Notes: generated by a model from the letters alone, not told the origin. A stretch of DNA of 55,208 bases from Gloeobacterales cyanobacterium ES-bin-313 (GCA_014379585.1 JACMLN010000046.1:1-55208); one strand, 5' to 3'; counted from the first letter of the stretch, positions 42,992 through 52,860 are shown. Translations and numbers: made by a program.

Positions 42992-45535
42992 CTAATCTTT
43001 GCGCATCGAAGCTTCGAGGACTTCCAGCCGACTTTTGAGGGAGCGATTTTCGGTTTGCAGCGTTTCAATCGATTCGCGGAGCGTTTTGAATTCTTTATCC
43101 TGGGCAATCGTGCCACGAAGACGTTCGCTGGCTTCGAGGGCGCTGCGCTGCACCCGTCCATCGGGATCGTCGGTGGCGATCTGGCCGAGGAAAGGCAGAG
43201 CTTTAGTAGATTTCAAGGACTCTAAGGCACTGATGGTGGCCATCCGGATCGAGAACTGAGTTTCTTGAACGATGGCAGAGAGAGCATCAAGGACTTTTTG
43301 GTTCTCTCCCCCTTCGCCAGCCACACCGAGGGCACGAATTGCAGCTAGGCGCAGAGATTGCACTGTGCCACGCACTGTTTTGGCCAAAATCAGATCTGCA
43401 GTGCGTGTGTCATCTTTGATCGTGGCTAAAGCTGCAACGATGGCACCACGTACAGTTTCGTTCCAAGAATCGCGACTTTCAAGGCGAGGTGCGAGGAGAT
43501 CGAAGACTTCACTGTGACGCGATTTGCCGAGGGCACGGGCGGCATCGGCACTGACGAAATCACTTTCGTCGTCGAGGAGAATTTTCAAACACGCAAAGGT
43601 TTCTGTCGTCCTATCTTCAGCCAGTGCCTGGGTAACGGCACGGCGCACTTGGGGATCTTGAACACCAATCACTTCACGAAGCGCTTGAAAAGCGTAGTCT
43701 ATCTTCGCATTCCCTAGGACTTGCGCAATCTCGACCCGCAGTCCCCAAAAGACGCTTTCGTCCCCCAGGATTGCTTTCAAATCGTTGGCTACAGCTGGCG
43801 TGAGTTGCTTTGCCAATGCCTTGGCTGCCAAGATCCGACCAATCAAATCGGGATCAGATTTTAACTGGTTCTTGAGATTCTCGACTGGGACTGCGAGTTC
43901 TAAGGTCTTAAGAATGTGATTGCCGGGATCGAAACTGAAGTAGAGGGGTTTCTCTGCAAACGGAAAACAGATGGTTTGTTCTTTTTCTTGAAAGCGGATG
44001 GTGAAGATCTTCGGATCTAGAGCATTTGCAAAGCCAAAGGCGAGACCAATATTTAAGTTGAAAAGAACCGTGAGATCATCGACAGTTTGGGTCTGTTTCA
44101 CTGTAACTTTGGCGAGGGAAGTTTCGCTGTCCCAGGCATAAGTGACATGAAAATCAGGATGACCACCCTTGAAGACATACTGTTCGAAGAGCGGCAACAT
44201 ATTGCGCCCAGTTGCTTTCTCAATTGCCCGCAAAAGATCGATGGTTTCGACGGTGCTGTGGGCATTGTCCGTCAAAAAAGTTTTGAGGGTTCTAAAAAAA
44301 GCGGGATCACCTAAGTAGTGGCGGAGCATTTGATAGACGCATGCACCTTTTTCGTAAAGATGGCGATCGTACAGTTCAATTGGCTCTTTATAGATGTTCG
44401 TAACGATCGGGCGGCGGTAGCGGCTGGAATCTTCCTCGATGTAGGCATTTGCGGTCTGGTAGAAGAAGTAAGCCGCGTCTTCAGCACCAAATTCGTGTTC
44501 TCTCCAGATGGTTTCTGAATAGGTGGCAGCGCCTTCCTTGAGCCAAGCATGGGACCAATGCTTGATCACCACTAAGTCCCCGAACCATTGGTGGACGAGT
44601 TCGTGGGAGACCAGGTCTTCGGGCCAGCGGACTTCTTTGGCGGCGGATTCACTGAGCAAACAGCGATCTGTGAGGGTTGTCGCTGAAGTGTTTTCCATGC
44701 CCCCAAAGATAAAATCTTGCACCACAACTTGGGCGTACTGGGCAAAGGGATAGCGAACCCCAAACTTTTCGGAGAAGAAGGCAACCATCTGGGGGGTCTT
44801 GCCTAAAGACCGTTGCGCCTCTGCTTCCCGCCCTGGTGTGACGTAGTAAGGTGTGGCGATATCCTCCCAATGGTCTTGAATTTCGCTTAACTCGGCGACG
44901 ACCAGGGTGATTAAGTAACAAGGATGAACCTTCCCTTGCCGCCAATGAAAAGTTTTGCGGCCATCCCCCGTTTCAATATTGGTCAAAATGCCATTCGAGA
45001 CAGTTTGGTAGCCCTCAGGAACCGTAACGATCATTTCTGAGGTCGCCAACTGACCGGGATAGTCGAAGCAAGGAAACCAGAAGCGCGAATCTTCATCTTC
45101 GCCCTGGGTCCAAACTTGAATTGGCTTGTCCGGATATTCAGAGGTCGGCCCTGTGAAGTAGATACCCCGTCTTGGTTTTTCGACTTGGTACTGAATAGCA
45201 ATCTCTAAAACTTGATCAGCCACAGGCACTTGAGCCAATTCCAGGGTCAGCTGTTTGCCATCGTGAACAAAAGTAATCCCAGTCCCATCTACAGATACCG
45301 TTGAAATACTCATCTCAACAGCATCTAATCTGAGAGTCCGCACACCTTCGTCGATTACACGCAAACGAATACGGCAGGTCCCTGTCAACGACTTGGCCTC
45401 CAAATCCAAACCAACAATCAAGGCAATGTGCTCAACATTTCCGGGTTTGTCAGGCATGTATTGGGGACGGGCACCAGGCAGGGCAAACTTTTTGTAATCG
45501 TGATTCACAGGATGGCTCTTCGACAGCGTAGCCAC
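42992..45535 (-). CDS. pepN: M1 family aminopeptidase with C-terminal HEAT repeats
   Basis: An 847-residue zinc aminopeptidase. The exopeptidase signature is GGMENTSATTL. The zinc site H311-ELVH-315 (VSHELVHQWFGD) is followed by a Glu about 18 residues later in WLKEGAATYSE. From about residue 560 to 820 there are HEAT repeats (DPQVRRAVTQALAED, FVSADAARALGKSRH), then a coiled-coil end (LQTENRSLKSRLEVLEA). This resembles M1 proteins whose C-terminus is a HEAT scaffold rather than the ERAP-type arch. No signal peptide is seen, so it is probably cytosolic. The start is a GTG at 45535; another in-frame GTG nine codons later has a better GAAGAG. Confidence 0.92.
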   Translation of the reverse strand: MATLSKSHPVNHDYKKFALPGARPQYMPDKPGNVEHIALIVGLDLEAKSLTGTCRIRLRVIDEGVRTLRLDAVEMSISTVSVDGTGITFVHDGKQLTLELAQVPVADQVLEIAIQYQVEKPRRGIYFTGPTSEYPDKPIQVWTQGEDEDSRFWFPCFDYPGQLATSEMIVTVPEGYQTVSNGILTNIETGDGRKTFHWRQGKVHPCYLITLVVAELSEIQDHWEDIATPYYVTPGREAEAQRSLGKTPQMVAFFSEKFGVRYPFAQYAQVVVQDFIFGGMENTSATTLTDRCLLSESAAKEVRWPEDLVSHELVHQWFGDLVVIKHWSHAWLKEGAATYSETIWREHEFGAEDAAYFFYQTANAYIEEDSSRYRRPIVTNIYKEPIELYDRHLYEKGACVYQMLRHYLGDPAFFRTLKTFLTDNAHSTVETIDLLRAIEKATGRNMLPLFEQYVFKGGHPDFHVTYAWDSETSLAKVTVKQTQTVDDLTVLFNLNIGLAFGFANALDPKIFTIRFQEKEQTICFPFAEKPLYFSFDPGNHILKTLELAVPVENLKNQLKSDPDLIGRILAAKALAKQLTPAVANDLKAILGDESVFWGLRVEIAQVLGNAKIDYAFQALREVIGVQDPQVRRAVTQALAEDRTTETFACLKILLDDESDFVSADAARALGKSRHSEVFDLLAPRLESRDSWNETVRGAIVAALATIKDDTRTADLILAKTVRGTVQSLRLAAIRALGVAGEGGENQKVLDALSAIVQETQFSIRMATISALESLKSTKALPFLGQIATDDPDGRVQRSALEASERLRGTIAQDKEFKTLRESIETLQTENRSLKSRLEVLEASMRKD

Positions 45536-45595
45536 TCTAGCGCAAGTGTCGTACTAAGCACCGTTCGAAACGCGATTCAAGTGGACAATTGTAGG

Positions 45596-46018
45596 ATGAA
45601 CTGCCTCGGTGTGCTTCTGATTCTCTGCGGATCGCTTTGGAACCTGCCGGTAATGGCAGAACCAACTGCAGTGGCTTCAGAACCAGTTATTTTGCTCGAT
45701 GTGACGATGACCGATGGTCAGCCTTACGTCTCTTTAATGGACGTCGCGAATCGCCTCAAAGCCAAACTTGAAGTGCTGGCTGAAGAAAGAGTTGTCCGTT
45801 TGATCTACGGCGACCTCCAAGCATCCATCGGAGAAAATGCTCTTCTTAGTGTGAACCAACAGTTAGTGCTCCTGAGCATCCCGCCCTACTGGTCTAAGGA
45901 CGAAATGTTTGTGCCCCTCGATGCGGTTCAGAAGATTTTTTACGCCGATATCCGTTGGCGTATCCAGACAAGACAGGTCGTTTTTCTGCTCCCGCGTCGT
46001 TTAGGGGCAGAACGATAG
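45596..46018 (+). CDS. Exported protein with copper-amine-oxidase N-terminal-like domain
   Basis: A 140-residue protein with a signal peptide (LGVLLILCGSLWNLPVMA) and one domain of the Cu-amine-oxidase N1 / stalk type: PYVSLMDVANRLKAKLEVL, VVRLIYGDLQASIGENALL, MFVPLDAVQKIFYADIRW. Such domains are non-catalytic and often bind cell-wall material or sit on other exported enzymes. It is divergent from the aminopeptidase gene over 60 bases. Confidence 0.75.
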   Translation: MNCLGVLLILCGSLWNLPVMAEPTAVASEPVILLDVTMTDGQPYVSLMDVANRLKAKLEVLAEERVVRLIYGDLQASIGENALLSVNQQLVLLSIPPYWSKDEMFVPLDAVQKIFYADIRWRIQTRQVVFLLPRRLGAER

Positions 46019-46077
46019 TGCAGAATGGGTCGCTTTTGAGGTAGTATGATTGTTCGTGCTTTTGAGAGTTCATCGTT

Positions 46078-46275
46078 ATGCCCAAGATGAAAACGCGCCA
46101 GTCCGCTGCAAAGCGCTACGCCAAGACAGGCAGTGGCAAAATTCGTAGACTGCGTGCAGGCAAAAACCACTTGCTATCCCACAAGAGCCGCTCGCGGATG
46201 CGCAGTCTCTCATCCAAAGCTGAAATCAGCGAATCCGATGAGTACAAAGTCATTCGTCAGTGTCCCTATCTATAA
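46078..46275 (+). CDS. rpmI: Ribosomal protein bL35
   Basis: A 65-residue, very basic protein with the bL35 pattern MPKMKTRQSAAKRYAKTGSG, KIRRLRAGKNHLLSHKS. Followed by rplT after 18 bases in the conserved rpmI-rplT order. infC is not upstream, so the operon is shorter than in many bacteria. Confidence 0.97.
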   Translation: MPKMKTRQSAAKRYAKTGSGKIRRLRAGKNHLLSHKSRSRMRSLSSKAEISESDEYKVIRQCPYL

Positions 46276-46293
46276 CAACGCTGGAGTATTGTC

Positions 46294-46650
46294 ATGGTTC
46301 GTGTGAAGCGCGGCAACGTTGCCCGCAAACGTCGCAAAAAGGTTCTCAAGCTCGCTAAGGGTTTCCAAGGCAGCCACTCCCGTCTGTTTACGGCTGCAAA
46401 TCAACAGGTGATGAAGGCGCTACGCAACGCCTACCGCAACCGCCGCACCAAAAAGCGCGATTTTCGCTCCCTCTGGATCATTCGGATCAATGCCCAAGCG
46501 CGGGTAGAAGGAACTTCCTATAGCCGTTTGATCGATGGTCTGTGTAAGGCAGAGGTCAAGCTGAATCGCAAGATGCTTGCTCAACTCGCGGTTCTCGACC
46601 CAGCTGCTTTTGCTGAAGTCGCCCAAATCGCTAAAACAGCGCGAGCTTAA
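46294..46650 (+). CDS. rplT: Ribosomal protein bL20
   Basis: A 118-residue protein with the basic N-terminal extension ([20 protein letters not shown]) and globular part ([40 protein letters not shown]). bL20 is needed early in large-subunit assembly and in several bacteria represses its own operon. A binding-protein gene begins five bases after its stop. Confidence 0.97.
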   Translation: MVRVKRGNVARKRRKKVLKLAKGFQGSHSRLFTAANQQVMKALRNAYRNRRTKKRDFRSLWIIRINAQARVEGTSYSRLIDGLCKAEVKLNRKMLAQLAVLDPAAFAEVAQIAKTARA

Positions 46651-46655
46651 GCAAA

Positions 46656-47414
46656 ATGGGGCGTGCACTATCCGCCCTGTTGATTTCAATCCTTTTTGGG
46701 GTGCTACCAGTTTCGGCGGCACCCCTTCAAATGATTCAATCAAGACAATACTTAATAGTCGCTGTCAAAGCAGATCTTTATCCTCTCGGTTTTATCGATG
46801 GTGACAGGGCTGGTTTTGAGGTGGATCTGGCTCGCGAATTGGCGCGGAAACTATTTGGTGATCCCAAAGCGATCCGCTTCGTCACAGTCAAGAATCAGGA
46901 GCGCCAGGAATTCCTTGAAAAAGATACAGTCGATCTGATCATCGCTGACTGGAGTATCACGGTTCCTCGCGCCCGCGCTACTGATTTTAGCTTGCCTTAT
47001 CTGACGACTAGCCAAAACGTTCTGCTCAAAAATGGCAGTACGATCCAAAAACTTAGCGATCTCTCCCACCGTAAAATTGCCGTTTTACAAGGATCGAGTG
47101 GAGCAGTAGCTCTCAAAAACTTTGTACCAGATGTCTTAATTGTTTCTGTAAAGTCCTACCAGGAAGGCGTTGAAGCTGTAGAACTTGGCAGGGTGGAAGG
47201 CTTTGCTTCAGACAGCCCAGTTTTAGGTGGTTGGGCAAAGCAGCACCCAGCCTATCGCCTGATCGATACAGAACTTGATGCCCGTGCCCTTGCTATCGGA
47301 ATGCCCCGTGGTCTTGAAACAGATAGTTTACGGCGTTGGGTGAATGCCCAGATCGCCGAACTCTTGAAGGCAGGTTGGCTAGCGGAAAAAGCCAGTGCAT
47401 GGGGATTAAAGTAA
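46656..47414 (+). CDS. Periplasmic amino-acid-type solute-binding protein
   Basis: A 252-residue family-3 solute-binding protein with a signal peptide (LSALLISILFGVLPVSA). Features are GFIDGDRAGFEVDLARELAR, VDLIIADWSITVPRARATDFS (usually ...T.T.ER...FS), and KIAVLQGSSG. It binds a polar amino acid or similar ligand. No ABC permease or ATPase follows, so it may be an orphan or act as a sensor-type binder. It lies five bases after rplT and may read through from the ribosomal operon. Confidence 0.85.
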   Translation: MGRALSALLISILFGVLPVSAAPLQMIQSRQYLIVAVKADLYPLGFIDGDRAGFEVDLARELARKLFGDPKAIRFVTVKNQERQEFLEKDTVDLIIADWSITVPRARATDFSLPYLTTSQNVLLKNGSTIQKLSDLSHRKIAVLQGSSGAVALKNFVPDVLIVSVKSYQEGVEAVELGRVEGFASDSPVLGGWAKQHPAYRLIDTELDARALAIGMPRGLETDSLRRWVNAQIAELLKAGWLAEKASAWGLK

Positions 47415-47576
47415 GGGCAAATTTTATTTTCGATCCAGCTTAGAAAGCGCATCAACGGACAGGCTCTTTACATAACTTAATGTCTGAGCGCTTGCTCTCT
47501 CAGCAGTGTAAACTTTTACTTAATATATGAAACCGTCCATAGTATCCCCAAATAGTCAAGAGAGTTGCAGTTAGTC

Positions 47577-47936
47577 ATGTTTAAAATTTCTGCGAAAGTG
47601 CTTATTGTGCCTGGGATTCTCCTGCTGATTGCGGGTGGAACCAGTTTTGCTTTGAGCAATTTCTCGGATGGAGCAAAAACAGACTATGAAAATGCTGTGT
47701 TAGCGACTGCAGGCGACGTTCATGCAGGCAGGGTTCTCTTCAATGCCAACTGTTCAGCGTGTCACGGCACGGAAGCAAATGGCTGGATCGGGCCCAATCT
47801 GCATAGTGTCAAAGCTCGCAAATCGGATGTTGCGATCATTCGCCAAATCGACAGTGGTCTCACCCCTCCCATGCCCAAGTTCGAGCTAAACGAACGCCAG
47901 ATGGCGGATATTCTCAGCTACCTCAAAAGCATTTAA
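47577..47936 (+). CDS. c-type cytochrome, probably CytM
   Basis: A 119-residue class I cytochrome with an N-terminal hydrophobic anchor (VLIVPGILLLIAGGTSFAL). It has one haem site C59-SACH-63 and axial M99 in TPPMPKFELNERQMADILSY. The PMPKF motif, the anchor and the length fit cytochrome cM, which modulates respiratory and photosynthetic electron flow, better than soluble cytochrome c6. ATG 47577 is chosen; an in-frame TTG lies 12 bases upstream. Confidence 0.75.
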   Translation: MFKISAKVLIVPGILLLIAGGTSFALSNFSDGAKTDYENAVLATAGDVHAGRVLFNANCSACHGTEANGWIGPNLHSVKARKSDVAIIRQIDSGLTPPMPKFELNERQMADILSYLKSI

Positions 47937-48022
47937 CCTTTTCTTGCACAGAACCTTCACGTGCACAAAATAATGTGGCAGTCTAGATCAAGCAGCGTGT
48001 TACTGCTGGAGAACTTTATTTT

Positions 48023-49216
48023 ATGTCCCGTCTTGCTCGGCGCGTGAGCGCCCTCACTCCTTCGCTGACTTTAGCGATCGCCGCACGTACGAAGGCGCTC
48101 AAAGCAGAAGGTATTAATATTCATGGCCTTAGTGCTGGAGAGCCGGATTTCGACACTCCAGCCGTGATCACCGCTGCAGCCCATGCGGCTCTTGCGCGTG
48201 GAGAAACTAAGTATGGCCCTGTGTCTGGCCAGCCTTTGTTGCGCCGATTGATCGCCGACAAGCTCGCAAAAGAGAACGGTCTGCCCTTCACTCCAGAACA
48301 AATTCTGGTCACCAACGGCGGCAAGCAGTCCCTTTACAATGCGATCATGGCCTTGATCGAACCAGGGGATGAGGTTTTGATCCCTGCTCCCTACTGGTTG
48401 AGCTATCCAGAGATGGTGGCGCTTGCGGGTGGAACCTCTGTGTTTCTGCCAACGGATGAAGCGAGCGACTTTAAGATTTCAGCAGCCCAGCTCGAAGCCG
48501 CAATCACCCCGCGTACCCGCCTGTTGATTCTAAACTCGCCCTCCAACCCAACTGGGATGATCTATAACCGCTCAGAGCTTCAAGCTCTAGCTGAAGTGGT
48601 AGTTCGGCGAGACTTGCTCGTCATCTCCGACGAAATCTACGAAAAGCTTGTCTATGATCGAGCGGAACACGTCAGCATCGGCAGTTTTGGCCCAGAGATT
48701 TTTCAGCGCACGATCATCAGCGGTGGTTTTAGTAAAGCCTACGCGATGACTGGCTGGCGACTGGGCTACCTAGCAGGCCCCTCCGACATCGTTGAAGCGG
48801 CCTCGAATATCCAAGGCCATAGCACTTCCAATGTTGCGGTTTTCGCTCAGGCTGGAGCAATTGCTGCGCTTCAAGAACCAAGCATTCCTGAAACCGTTGA
48901 AGCGATGGTTCGGGTCTTCGCAGAACGCCGACTGCGCATGTTCAGTGCCTTAAGCGCCATTGATGGTATCCAATGCTGTTGTTCTCAAGGGGCTTTTTAT
49001 CTGTTCCCGAATATTTCAGCCAGTGGGTTGGATTCCACCACTTTTTGCGAACAACTTCTCGACCAGTTTCATGTAGCAGCAGTGGCTGGTGTGGCTTTCG
49101 GCTCCGATAGCCATATTCGCCTCTCCTACGCCACCGACAATGAAACCATCGATCAAGGCATTGCTGGCATCAAGCGCTTCATGGCCACCCGCCTGACTTA
49201 CGCATCGCTGCGGTGA
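48023..49216 (+). CDS. aspC: Aspartate/prephenate-type aminotransferase (class I)
   Basis: A 397-residue PLP aminotransferase of the I-gamma group. Features are GLSAGEPDFDTPAVI, KYGPVSGQPLLRRLIA, NGGKQSLYNAIMAL, NSPSNPTGMIYNRSE and SDEIYEKLVYD. The PLP lysine K238 is in GGFSKAYAMTGWRLGY. SHIRLSYATDNE carries the carboxylate-binding Arg. It moves amino groups between aspartate and 2-oxoglutarate, and some members also use prephenate. A HIP1 octamer lies at 48074-48081 inside the gene. It converges on hspR. Confidence 0.93.
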   Translation: MSRLARRVSALTPSLTLAIAARTKALKAEGINIHGLSAGEPDFDTPAVITAAAHAALARGETKYGPVSGQPLLRRLIADKLAKENGLPFTPEQILVTNGGKQSLYNAIMALIEPGDEVLIPAPYWLSYPEMVALAGGTSVFLPTDEASDFKISAAQLEAAITPRTRLLILNSPSNPTGMIYNRSELQALAEVVVRRDLLVISDEIYEKLVYDRAEHVSIGSFGPEIFQRTIISGGFSKAYAMTGWRLGYLAGPSDIVEAASNIQGHSTSNVAVFAQAGAIAALQEPSIPETVEAMVRVFAERRLRMFSALSAIDGIQCCCSQGAFYLFPNISASGLDSTTFCEQLLDQFHVAAVAGVAFGSDSHIRLSYATDNETIDQGIAGIKRFMATRLTYASLR

Positions 49217-49236
49217 GACCAAACCCTGAACATCAG

Positions 49237-49638
49237 CTAGCTCTCTGGCTCTTCTTTGATTTTGGCTTCCAACTTGCCAATTTTCGACTGCAAGCGCTCT
49301 AGGTCTTGCTGCATTTTGATGCGGCGCTTTTCTTCTTCAGACTTCAGCTTTTCTTGCTCTTCTTGCATAAGCGTGATCCGCTTTACCCCTTCTAAATTCA
49401 CCCCATATTCTTGGGTAAGTTGCTTGATATAGCGCAGTTGTTCAATATTTCGCTCAGAGTACAAACGGGTTTCCCGCTCTTTACCCCCCTTGCCTTCGCC
49501 GCGCCCGGGCATCCGGTAGGGTTTAATCAGGTTGACGCGTTCGTATTGACGCAAAGTTTGGGGATGCATGCCCACCAATTCGGCAGCCACAGAGATGATA
49601 TAGACGGGTCGATCCTTAGGATCATCGAACTGAACCAT
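49237..49638 (-). CDS. hspR: MerR-family heat-shock repressor HspR
   Basis: A 133-residue MerR-like regulator without a ligand domain. The winged-helix start is [20 protein letters not shown], then [18 protein letters not shown] (wing) and [18 protein letters not shown]. The C-terminus is a charged coiled coil ([18 protein letters not shown]) for dimerisation. HspR represses chaperone operons such as dnaK or clpB at HAIR sites. Two HAIR half-sites lie directly upstream, consistent with self-control. No chaperone gene is next to it here. Confidence 0.9.
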   Translation of the reverse strand: MVQFDDPKDRPVYIISVAAELVGMHPQTLRQYERVNLIKPYRMPGRGEGKGGKERETRLYSERNIEQLRYIKQLTQEYGVNLEGVKRITLMQEEQEKLKSEEEKRRIKMQQDLERLQSKIGKLEAKIKEEPES

Positions 49639-49644
49639 AACTCA

Positions 49645-49703
49645 CTTGAGTCCGTAGCGATCACGTCTAGTAATGTAGCACAGCGAAAAGCTTAGTACTC
49701 AAG
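49645..49703 (-). promoter_or_regulatory. Two inverted HspR (HAIR) half-sites upstream of hspR
   Basis: CTTGAGT (49645-49651) and ACTCAAG (49697-49703) match the two halves of the known HAIR operator exactly, but are separated by 45 bases instead of seven. Centre-to-centre spacing is 52 bases, close to five turns of the helix. The near half-site is seven bases from the hspR start codon. They lie between sbcC and hspR. Confidence 0.5.
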
Positions 49704-49717
49704 CGCAGTATTCAGCC

Positions 49718-52700
49718 TTACATAATCACGCTCAAGTGCGAGCCTTGATGGTTCTTTTCCACTTCGATGCGCGATTGAAAAGCTTCTTTGAGTTCCTGGA
49801 TGTGGGTAATCACAAGAATGCGAGAAAAATCATCAGCGACGGCGTTGATCGACTGGACGAGGCGTTCGCGGCCTTCTTGATCCTGGGTACCGAAGCCTTC
49901 ATCGATAATCAACGTCTGTAGGGCAGCCCCGGAACGGCGGGCGAGAAGCCGTGAGAGCGCAAGCCTGATGGCAAAATTCACCCGATAAGCTTCACCACCA
50001 GAGTAGGTCTCGTAGGGGCGTGTCCCCCGCGCATCGGCGATCAAGATTTCGAGAGTGTCGATCATCTTGCGGGCATTTTTGGTTGCTTTCTGGGTGACAA
50101 ACTGAACGTGCAATTGGTTGTCGCAGAGGCGCGACAACAGCTGATTGGTCTCTGTCTCTAATTCGGGCAACACATTCTCGATAATCAGGGTTTGAATGCC
50201 ATTTTTGCCAAAGGCACGGGTCAACTCTTTGAAAAGTTGCTGTTGATGTTGGGCTTGATCCAGTTGTTTTTGTTGCTCGACACTTTGTTTTTCAAGGGTA
50301 TCGATTTGACCAATGCGCTCTTCGAGGGCACCCAATTCGCTGAGTCGTACTTCTTGGGCTTGACGATTTTCTTTGAGGGTTGCTTCTCTTTGCGCAATTG
50401 CCTCACTGTGGTCAGGAATCTCTCCAAAGACCAATTGCTGATCTGAGCGCAACTTTTGCAGATCCAGGAAGTTTTGCGAACTTTGCTGCAACTGTTTTTG
50501 CAGATCTTTCAGGACTGCGACTTCTTCAGGGTGACGATTACGCGCTTTTTGCCATTCTTGTTGCCGCAGCAGCCAATGTTGACTTTCTTGTAACTGTTTG
50601 CGCAGTTGTTGATGGACATTCAGGTCATAGTTCAAGCTAGCGATCTGTTCCTTGGCGTTCTGAATCTGAGCGAACAGTTCGAGAGCAAATTGTTCCTGTT
50701 CGAGCTGGTTGCTGAGGGTTTCCACCGCAGATTGGAGAGGTGGCAGATCGGTTTCGAGTTGAGCGACGAGTTTTCGGGCACGTTCGATCTCCCCTTGACG
50801 AATCTCCGCCCAGCGCCAGCGATCTGCCTCACTGCGCGCCATGGCGTGTTCTTTTTCGTCGTAGTTGATCAGTTGGATCTCCTGCTCGACATTGGCCAGT
50901 TGACGGCGAAGCTCATGGCCAAAATCTTGGCGTTCGATCTGTTGTTTGAGATCTTGGAATTGGCTGCGCAATTGTTGAATCTGGACACTCCCTTCTTCGA
51001 TCACGCTTAACTGCTGCCGCAATTGTGCTTGTTTCGTCAACAAACTTGGCATTTGATCCAATTCTCGGTTGATCTCGAGATACTCTTGGCGCAAAATACG
51101 CACTTCGTGATCTGTGGTACTCAGTTGGTGCGTGAACAAAACGAGCTGATCGTCCAACTCTAAACGCTGATTCTGATAGTCCTCCCGCAACTTTTGGCGA
51201 TGGTCTGCGTCGAGTGGGCCACCACAGAGGGGGCAATCGGCACTTTCAACATCGAGAAGTTGCGTCTTTTCGTCGAGGCGTACTTGTTCGCGCTGAAACT
51301 GCTGCTGTTGCAGTTCGATCCGATCCATGAATGCTTTGCGTTCGTAGCCCTTTTCTCGCACCCGATGGAGATAGACACCTTTCTTTTCAAGGATTTCAAG
51401 CTTTTCGACGACCTGAGCGAGGGTCTGCTCGTGAAAACCTTTCTTGGTCAACTCCTGCTGCAATTTACGGATCTGTTGCTCGAAAAGTCCGAGTTGTGCC
51501 TGCAAATCGCTTCTTTGACGATGGACTTCCGCCTCGATCTGTAACTTCTCCTGGAGCTTTGGAAAAGCCTCCCGTTGCCGCTGGTCGTAGCTCGACAGAT
51601 TGGTGCGGGCACGAATCAGCTCTGCCAAACCCTGCTCGACTTTCGGCGCATCTTGGAGAAGGATGAGAGCATCTTTCTGTTGTTGAGTGAGGTGCTCTAG
51701 CCGATTCTGATGGCGTTGAAGTTGCAAGTTGAGTTCGTAGCGCTCTGCTTCGCGGCGGCGCTCCAATTCTTGGCAACGGTTTGTAAGGGCTTGGTGGCGG
51801 GTAAAGCGTTCCCCCATGGCCGCTTCTTCGGCTTGCAATTTTTGGAACAGCGCACAACCTTGGGCAATTTGTGCCTCCTGCTGAAGTAAGACTTCAATTT
51901 CCCGAACTGTGCGGGTTTGGCGTTCAGCCTGACTTTGAAGTACAGCCTGAGCCTGGGTTGCCTGGTCTACTTGCTTGGTGAGTGCTTGAATCGCTTGTGC
52001 CAACTGCTCACGCTGGCGCTGCTGACTACGCAGTAGGGTCAGTTTCTCATCCGCTTGTTTGGCGAACGTTCTTAGTTCAACCAACTCACCCTGCATCGTT
52101 TCGCGCCGAGTTAGTAGCATCGGGCGCTCGGCAATCGCTTGTTTACTGCGCTGCAGAGTTTCTTTCAGGATCTGGACTTGATTGGCGAAGTATTTTTCCT
52201 TTTCTTTGCTCTGTTCGCTGAGGGTTTCGTAGCGCTTCAGGTTCAAAATCTCGACAAGGACTTCCTTGCGTTCGGCGGGACGTTTAAGCGTAAATTCATC
52301 TGCACGGCCTTGGCGCAAGTAGGCAGAATTAATAAAAGTCTCGTAGTCCATCTTGAGGACTTCATTGATTCCCTCCTGGGTCGAACGAATTGTTTGGCGC
52401 GTGAGAGGCCGGAAACCACCACTGCCATCGCTGACTTGAAACTCCAGGGAACTATTCTTGTTCAGCGTGCGGTTTCTGATAATTCGAAACATTTGCCCTT
52501 CACAGCCGAAGGTGAGATCGACTTTGGTTTCTGTAGCCCCGCGCCGAATCACATCGTCATCTGAATCTGCCCTCGACTTACCCCACAGTGCCCAGGTCAG
52601 TGCTTCAAGGAGCGACGACTTACCGGAGCCATTTGCCCCGCAGACGCAAGCCGTATGGAGGCCCGAGAAGTCCAACTGACAATCTCGGTAGCTCAAAAAA

Positions 52701-52729
52701 TTTACCAGATTCAAATGATGAGGAATCAT
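49718..52729 (-). CDS. sbcC: SbcC/Rad50-type exonuclease subunit
   Basis: A 1003-residue SMC-like ATPase that with SbcD processes DNA ends, hairpins and palindromes. Walker A is CGANGSGKSSLLEAL. Long coiled coils follow, with the zinc hook DCPLCGGPLD in the middle (about residue 500). The signature motif is YSGGEAYRVNFAIRLALSRL and Walker B is LIIDEGFGTQD. The ATG at 52729 starts the standard MIPHHLNLVNFLSY. sbcD is not in the window. It lies 79 bases upstream of hspR on the same strand. Confidence 0.95.
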   Translation of the reverse strand: MIPHHLNLVNFLSYRDCQLDFSGLHTACVCGANGSGKSSLLEALTWALWGKSRADSDDDVIRRGATETKVDLTFGCEGQMFRIIRNRTLNKNSSLEFQVSDGSGGFRPLTRQTIRSTQEGINEVLKMDYETFINSAYLRQGRADEFTLKRPAERKEVLVEILNLKRYETLSEQSKEKEKYFANQVQILKETLQRSKQAIAERPMLLTRRETMQGELVELRTFAKQADEKLTLLRSQQRQREQLAQAIQALTKQVDQATQAQAVLQSQAERQTRTVREIEVLLQQEAQIAQGCALFQKLQAEEAAMGERFTRHQALTNRCQELERRREAERYELNLQLQRHQNRLEHLTQQQKDALILLQDAPKVEQGLAELIRARTNLSSYDQRQREAFPKLQEKLQIEAEVHRQRSDLQAQLGLFEQQIRKLQQELTKKGFHEQTLAQVVEKLEILEKKGVYLHRVREKGYERKAFMDRIELQQQQFQREQVRLDEKTQLLDVESADCPLCGGPLDADHRQKLREDYQNQRLELDDQLVLFTHQLSTTDHEVRILRQEYLEINRELDQMPSLLTKQAQLRQQLSVIEEGSVQIQQLRSQFQDLKQQIERQDFGHELRRQLANVEQEIQLINYDEKEHAMARSEADRWRWAEIRQGEIERARKLVAQLETDLPPLQSAVETLSNQLEQEQFALELFAQIQNAKEQIASLNYDLNVHQQLRKQLQESQHWLLRQQEWQKARNRHPEEVAVLKDLQKQLQQSSQNFLDLQKLRSDQQLVFGEIPDHSEAIAQREATLKENRQAQEVRLSELGALEERIGQIDTLEKQSVEQQKQLDQAQHQQQLFKELTRAFGKNGIQTLIIENVLPELETETNQLLSRLCDNQLHVQFVTQKATKNARKMIDTLEILIADARGTRPYETYSGGEAYRVNFAIRLALSRLLARRSGAALQTLIIDEGFGTQDQEGRERLVQSINAVADDFSRILVITHIQELKEAFQSRIEVEKNHQGSHLSVIM

Positions 52730-52860
52730 GAGCAACCGTTCACGTATGCGTTTAGCCTATCATTTGCTAGCCAACTGTCTAGTTTAACCCTCGGATTCTG
52801 GCTTCCCTCAAATCATATGGATGCTGAATCAATCTACGTATTTTTTTCATTTCGGCAAGT

